Shown piece by piece: positions 62,570 to 64,000 of a stretch of DNA of 64,000 nt. The stretch covers positions 1 through 64,000 of the forward strand of contig JAFXVR010000065.1 of assembly GCA_017534885.1 (NCBI GenBank). The letters run 5' to 3'. The notes under the pieces are model-generated. The model did not search any database, was not told where the DNA came from, and saw only the letters and a list, made by a program, of their open reading frames with translations. Every line of letters starts with the position of its first letter. Within the stretch, counting starts at the first letter, position 1. Origin of the DNA: Clostridia bacterium (GTDB taxonomy: Bacteria > Bacillota > Clostridia > Christensenellales > Aristaeellaceae). Both the position numbers and the translations under genes were made by a program.

Positions 62570-63691
62570 ATGAAAGATGTAATGGGTGTTATTTACACCG
62601 GCGAAAGCGATTCGCGTCTGCGGGAGCTGACCATGCTCCGCGCCATCGCCGCGCTGCCCGTGGCCGGCCGGTATCGCGTGATTGACTTCCTGCTGTCCTC
62701 CCTGGTGAACTGCGGCATCCGCAATGTCGGCGTCATCATGCAGAAGAACTATCACAGCCTGATGGATCACCTGGGCTCCGGCAAGGAGTGGGATCTGCAC
62801 GGCAAGCATGACGGCCTGTATATGCTGCCCCCCTTCCTCACCCGTGAAAACATGGGCGTGTTCTCCGGCATTGTGGACGCCCTGCGATCCAACGCCAACT
62901 ACCTGAGCCGCTCCAAGCAGGAGTACCTGGTGCTCTGCGGCTCCTCCATGATCTTCAACGCGCACATGGATGAGTTCATCCAGCACCACATCGACTCCGG
63001 CGCGGACATCACCATGATGTACACCAAGCTGCCCTCCATGCAGCGCGACGAGTACGGCACCTACCTGGCTGTGGCGGAAGACGGCAAGGTGACCGACCTG
63101 GAGGTCGATCCCACCCATCCGAGCTATCCGGCCACCTTCATGCACGTCTCCATCATGAAGCGGGAATTCCTGCGCTCCCTGGTGGACAAGGGCGTCGCCC
63201 ACGGCCAGCATGACCTGAACCGCGACATCATCCTGCCCATGATTCAGGCGGGCCACGCCAAGATCAACGCCTGGGAGTACACCGGGCCGGCCTGGCGCAT
63301 CGACTCGGTGCAGGCCTACTTCAACTTCAGCATGGACGTGCTGAAGACCGACATCCGCTCCCAGCTCTTCCCGGAGGATCTGCCCGTGTACACCAAGGTG
63401 CGCGATGAGATGCCGGCCCGCTACGGCGACAATGTGACCTGCATCAACTCCCTGGTGGCGGACGGCTGCATCATCGAGGGCACGGTGGAGAATTCCATCC
63501 TGTTCCGCGGCGTGCGGGTCGCGCCTGACGCGCACATCAAGAACTGCATCATCATGCAGGACGGCCAGGTGCACTCCGGCGCGTACATCGAGAACTGCAT
63601 TCTGGACAAGCAGGCGGTCATCAAACGGAACGCAAGGCTGATCGGCCCGAGCGCCTATCCGATTGTGATAGCCAAGAATGTGGTGACCTGA
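62570..63691 (+). CDS. glgD: Glucose-1-phosphate adenylyltransferase, regulatory subunit
   Basis: A 373-residue paralogue of GlgC that modulates or supports its activity. It starts [47 protein letters not shown], where the catalytic GGxGxRL loop is changed to TGESDSRL, as expected for GlgD. A C-terminal [27 protein letters not shown] beta-helix region is present. It is cotranscribed with glgC, and its 3' end is followed by a strong hairpin before glgA. Confidence 0.94.
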   Translation: MKDVMGVIYTGESDSRLRELTMLRAIAALPVAGRYRVIDFLLSSLVNCGIRNVGVIMQKNYHSLMDHLGSGKEWDLHGKHDGLYMLPPFLTRENMGVFSGIVDALRSNANYLSRSKQEYLVLCGSSMIFNAHMDEFIQHHIDSGADITMMYTKLPSMQRDEYGTYLAVAEDGKVTDLEVDPTHPSYPATFMHVSIMKREFLRSLVDKGVAHGQHDLNRDIILPMIQAGHAKINAWEYTGPAWRIDSVQAYFNFSMDVLKTDIRSQLFPEDLPVYTKVRDEMPARYGDNVTCINSLVADGCIIEGTVENSILFRGVRVAPDAHIKNCIIMQDGQVHSGAYIENCILDKQAVIKRNARLIGPSAYPIVIAKNVVT

Positions 63692-63703
63692 CCCGGCGAT
63701 CCA

Positions 63704-63738
63704 GCGCGGAGCCAAATACAGCAGGCTCCGCGCATTTT
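63704..63738 (+). terminator. Terminator-like hairpin between glgD and glgA
   Basis: A perfect 10-bp stem GCGCGGAGCC (63704-63713)/GGCTCCGCGC (63724-63733) followed by ATTTT. It may attenuate glgA relative to glgCD. Confidence 0.65.
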
Positions 63739-63758
63739 CTGCAAGGAGAGTAAGCGAG

Positions 63759-64000
63759 ATGAAAATCCTGTTCACAGCCAGCGAGTGCGTGCCTTTTATC
63801 AAGACCGGCGGACTGGCTGATGTGGTCGGCGCGCTGGCGCCTGTGCTGGCAGCTCAGGGCCATGACGTGCGCGTGATTTTGCCGCTGTATACCGCCATTC
63901 CCGAGAAGTTCACCAGCGAAATGCGCCATGTGACCGATTTCGAGGTGCAGCTGGGGTGGCGCCGCCAGTACTGCGGCATCGAGAAGCTCGAGATGAATGG
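63759..64000 (+). CDS. glgA: Glycogen synthase, 5' part (cut by window end)
   Basis: The first 80 codons of a GT5 starch/glycogen synthase that uses ADP-glucose to extend glycogen. It begins [28 protein letters not shown], where KTGGLADV is the ADP-glucose binding motif. The SD AAGGAGAG is 8 nt upstream. The gene runs off the right edge, so the C-terminal domain is not seen. Confidence 0.93.
   Translation, partial: MKILFTASECVPFIKTGGLADVVGALAPVLAAQGHDVRVILPLYTAIPEKFTSEMRHVTDFEVQLGWRRQYCGIEKLEMN

Overview
The window is about 64 kb of GC-rich (roughly 60% or more) DNA from a low-redundancy Gram-positive genome. Almost every gene has a strong AGGAGG-type ribosome-binding site. Many promoters are textbook sigma-A sites with 17-nt spacers. 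The gene order dxs-tlyA-nadK-argR-recN, the ACT/PFL pair and the LplB/LplC-type sugar permeases all point to class Clostridia. An uncultured gut or rumen anaerobe (Christensenellales-like) would fit, but that rank is an inference. There are no tRNA, rRNA, CRISPR, phage or insertion-sequence features. The window looks chromosomal.

Layout. 0.2-10.4 kb (minus): one long housekeeping block with a divergent Lgt-like protein, ArgS, a Na/Pi symporter, the ACT and PFL proteins, Obg, YhbY and a family-6 DNA glycosylase; two secreted proteins lie at its promoter end. 10.4-11.0 kb: no protein gene, but a perfect consensus promoter drives a long rod-shaped RNA that I read as a 6S RNA candidate, followed by a palindromic repeat. 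11-16.3 kb (minus): upp, an orphan iron-type binding protein, and a BtuFCD-type importer behind a cobalamin riboswitch. 16.4-22 kb (plus): GtrA, a SEC-C protein, phosphoglucomutase and KduI-KduD for uronate breakdown. 22-34 kb (plus): a PfkB sugar kinase, an acetyltransferase, an alpha/beta hydrolase, a membrane-anchored MurF and a D-Ala-D-Ala ligase, then dxs-tlyA-nadK-argR-recN, ending in two AT-richer genes of probable foreign origin. 34-48.4 kb: a glycan and peptide uptake region with a complete Opp-type importer, a GH38 alpha-mannosidase and an Lpl-type sugar importer. 48.5-51.5 kb (minus): YchF, an ATP-grasp protein and a secreted putative cysteine hydrolase. 51.8-61 kb (plus): secreted or surface proteins, including a CE1-like esterase, a GH127-like protein that seems to have lost catalytic residues, Dus, and three consecutive large secreted proteins of unknown function, one with a glutamate-proline tail. 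61-64 kb (plus): glycogen synthesis genes glgC-glgD-glgA behind a structured leader.

How it fits together. The organism imports peptides, oligosaccharides and B12. It trims mannosides and uronates and stores carbon as glycogen; PgcA makes the glucose-1-phosphate that GlgC/GlgD use. The most unusual items are the 6S-like RNA, the membrane MurF plus Ddl plus hydrolase set, the triad of secreted proteins, the degenerate GH127-like protein, and the spoIVB/spo0A position after recN being filled by a low-GC cassette.
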